Made by a program: the position numbers and the translations under genes. The notes beneath the pieces are model-generated. The model saw nothing but the letters and a program-made list of their open reading frames with translations. It searched no databases and was not told where the DNA came from. A DNA stretch of 6,526 nt. Origin: JAMPXD01 sp041481895 (lineage in GTDB: Bacteria > Desulfobacterota > Desulfuromonadia > Geobacterales > Geobacteraceae). This document shows positions 5,261 through 6,526 of the stretch, piece after piece; the first letter of the stretch is position 1, and every line of letters begins with the position of its first letter. The stretch lies in contig JBGPCQ010000169.1 of assembly GCA_041481895.1 (NCBI GenBank), forward strand, positions 1-6,526, in the 5' to 3' direction.

Positions 5261-6406
5261 TCACGCCGCCTTGAGCCCCCACTTCCGGTGGAGCGAGCGC
5301 AGCTCTTTTTCATTGATCGGCCGCTTCATCCGTTGTGCGATGGTCCGCACACGCTCCAGGAGGAAGACCGCCTCCTGCCTGCTGACGCTGATCCCCATAT
5401 CCCGGTAGCGCTCTACCACCCCGCTGGTACCGGAATGCTTGCCGAGCACGATGTAGCGCTTGAGACCCACATCGGCAGGGTCGAACCCCTCGTAGTTGTG
5501 CGGATTCTTGAGCACCCCGTCGGTATGGAGCCCCGACTCGTGGGAAAAGACCCGCTCCCCGACCACCGCTTTCCAGGGAGGTACCGGGCGATGGGACGCC
5601 CGGGCGACAAATCGTGAGATTTCCTGGAACCGATGAGTGTCGATGCCCGGGTCAATGCCGCAGGCGAGCTTGAGCCCCATAACCACTTCTTCCAGGGCGG
5701 CGTTGCCGGCCCGCTCACCCAGGCCGTTGACCGTGGTGTTGACGAATCGCGCCCCGGCCCTGATCCCGGCAATGGCATTGGCGGTGGCCATCCCCAGGTC
5801 GTTGTGGGTGTGCACCTCCAGATCCAGTTCCGGCACGGCCCGGCGCAACACACTGACCTTGTCGTACATGGTGAACGGATCGAGGATTCCCAGGGTATCG
5901 CAGAAGCGGAACCGGTCACCCCCCAGTTCCCGGGTGATCCCCATCAGTTCGATAAGGAAATGAATATCGGCCCGGCTCGCGTCCTCACCCCCGACCGACA
6001 CGTACAGGCCATGTTTTTTGGCAAACCCGAGTGCGGTCTTCAACTGCTCCTTGACCCACTCCCGGCTCTTGCGCAGTTTGTGGACTATCATCTGGTCGGA
6101 GACGGAGAGCGAAATGTCAACCGCGGATACCCCGCAGTCGATGCTCGCCTGGATGTCCGGAACCAGCGCCCGGTTCCAGGTAATCAGCCGGGCGTTCAGC
6201 CCCAGATTAACCAGGGCCCGAATCGATTCCCGCTCCTCGTCGCCCATGGCCGGGATGCCGCATTCCAGCTCCTGAACGCCGATGGAGTCGAGCATCCGGG
6301 CAATGGCAAGCTTTTCCCGCCTGCTGAATACCACACCGGCGGTCTGCTCGCCGTCCCGCAGGGTCGTGTCGTCAATGATGATGCTGCCGTGCACGGTGCT
6401 TCCCAT
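5261..6406 (-). CDS. nifV: Homocitrate synthase NifV
   Basis: Condenses acetyl-CoA with 2-oxoglutarate to R-homocitrate, the organic ligand of the nitrogenase FeMo-cofactor; cytosolic, 381 residues. It has the DRE-TIM metallolyase signature IIDDTTLRDGEQTAGV (10-25, with metal ligand Asp13 and catalytic Arg17), the second signature VHTHNDLGMATAN (198-210, metal ligands His199 and His201) and VNGLGERAGNAALEE (226-240). GLHTDGVLKNPHNYEGFDP follows in the C-terminal part. The DDTTLRDGEQ-TAGV form and direct linkage to modABC favour NifV over isopropylmalate synthase (LeuA), which also has a longer C-terminal regulatory domain missing here. The ATG at 6406-6404 has GGGGAGG eight bases upstream; the frame stays open to 6478 but that part covers the leader terminator. 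Preceded by a sigma-54 promoter. Confidence 0.94.
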   Translation of the reverse strand: MGSTVHGSIIIDDTTLRDGEQTAGVVFSRREKLAIARMLDSIGVQELECGIPAMGDEERESIRALVNLGLNARLITWNRALVPDIQASIDCGVSAVDISLSVSDQMIVHKLRKSREWVKEQLKTALGFAKKHGLYVSVGGEDASRADIHFLIELMGITRELGGDRFRFCDTLGILDPFTMYDKVSVLRRAVPELDLEVHTHNDLGMATANAIAGIRAGARFVNTTVNGLGERAGNAALEEVVMGLKLACGIDPGIDTHRFQEISRFVARASHRPVPPWKAVVGERVFSHESGLHTDGVLKNPHNYEGFDPADVGLKRYIVLGKHSGTSGVVERYRDMGISVSRQEAVFLLERVRTIAQRMKRPINEKELRSLHRKWGLKAA

Positions 6407-6422
6407 AATCCCATCCTCCCCG

Positions 6423-6458
6423 AAAAAGAGAAAACCCCGGAACCATGGTGGTCCGGGG
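6423..6458 (-). terminator. Leader terminator (attenuator) of nifV
   Basis: On the minus strand CCCCGGA (6458-6452) pairs with TCCGGGG (6441-6435), with one more C-G pair inside, followed by TTTTCTCTTTTT (6434-6423). The nifV ribosome binding site starts two bases later. Since a sigma-54 promoter lies upstream, the terminator is inside the nifV leader rather than behind another gene. Confidence 0.82.
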
Positions 6459-6471
6459 CCTCGTTGCCGCC
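6455..6471 (-). promoter_or_regulatory. Candidate ANTAR hexaloop hairpin in nifV leader
   Basis: GGC (6468-6466), loop AACGAG (6465-6460), GCC (6459-6457), extended by two G-C pairs past a bulged C to 6471 and 6455. The loop has A1 and G4, as in the other leader, and the 3' arm shares four C with the terminator's 5' arm, so the two folds compete. I find no convincing first hairpin upstream, and the predicted start (near 6483) leaves little room for one. The call is therefore weaker than at 2194-2242. Confidence 0.45.
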
Positions 6472-6494
6472 TGTTCATCCTGTTATCTGCTCAA

Positions 6495-6509
6495 GCAATA
6501 GGCATGCCA
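6495..6509 (-). promoter_or_regulatory. Sigma-54 promoter of nifV-modABC
   Basis: The minus strand reads TGGCATG, four bases, TTGCT: GG (-24) and GC (-12) are ten bases apart and only one base in the boxes departs from TGGCACG/TTGC. The inferred start is near 6483, about 77 bases before the nifV ATG. Activator sites would lie beyond the right edge of the window. Confidence 0.9.
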
Positions 6510-6526
6510 GTGCAAGAATGACAGTA

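Noticed and set aside
4367..5617. Long plus-strand open frame of 416 codons across modA and the end of nifV
   Set aside because: Antisense to two well-supported genes, no recognisable domain, and the start falls inside the inserted element; expected by chance on the opposite strand of GC-rich genes.
6407..6478. Longer nifV start at 6478
   Set aside because: It would lie next to the predicted transcription start and encode the terminator; the ATG at 6406 has GGGGAGG at good spacing and begins the family alignment.

Overview
The window is part of a nitrogen-fixation and ammonium-uptake region from what is probably a Geobacter-type deltaproteobacterium (Desulfuromonadales). That assignment is inferred from the gene set (nifV, modABC, glnK, amtB), sigma-54 promoters joined to transcription terminators in the leaders, moderate-to-high GC and protein style. 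No marker gene fixes the species. All seven genes lie on the minus strand, so transcription runs from high to low coordinates.

Region by region in transcription order: (1) A sigma-54 promoter (6495-6509) and a short leader holding an intrinsic terminator (6423-6458) precede nifV (homocitrate synthase, 5261-6406). (2) modA (4442-5179), modB (3527-4210) and modC (2470-3525), a complete molybdate ABC importer, follow in the same direction. A 167-bp element with terminal inverted repeats (4279-4445) sits between modA and modB and overlaps the modA stop codon. (3) A strong terminator (2345-2377) closes this unit. (4) A second sigma-54 promoter (2262-2276) starts a roughly 190-nt leader. The leader carries two small hexaloop hairpins (2194-2242) and a terminator (2165-2202) that overlaps the second hairpin. 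(5) Then come a small outer-membrane beta-barrel protein of unrecognised family (1255-2061), a P-II signal protein (821-1159) and an ammonium transporter cut by the window edge (1-743). A further terminator-like hairpin lies between the barrel gene and the P-II gene.

The genes fit one programme. NifV makes the homocitrate and ModABC brings in the molybdenum needed for nitrogenase FeMo-cofactor. The barrel protein, P-II and AmtB form a scavenging and sensing unit for ammonium under the same nitrogen limitation.

The most notable signal is regulatory. The leader of the barrel-glnK-amtB unit has the architecture known for ANTAR-protein antitermination: two hexanucleotide loops with A at position 1 and G at position 4, the second hairpin being mutually exclusive with the terminator. 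The nifV leader has a shorter version with one such loop. This agrees with published work on Geobacter sulfurreducens, where a two-component system (GnfK/GnfR) controls a subset of nitrogen-fixation genes by antitermination. Nothing in the window proves a wholly new system; the less described items are the leader details, the barrel protein and the inserted element.
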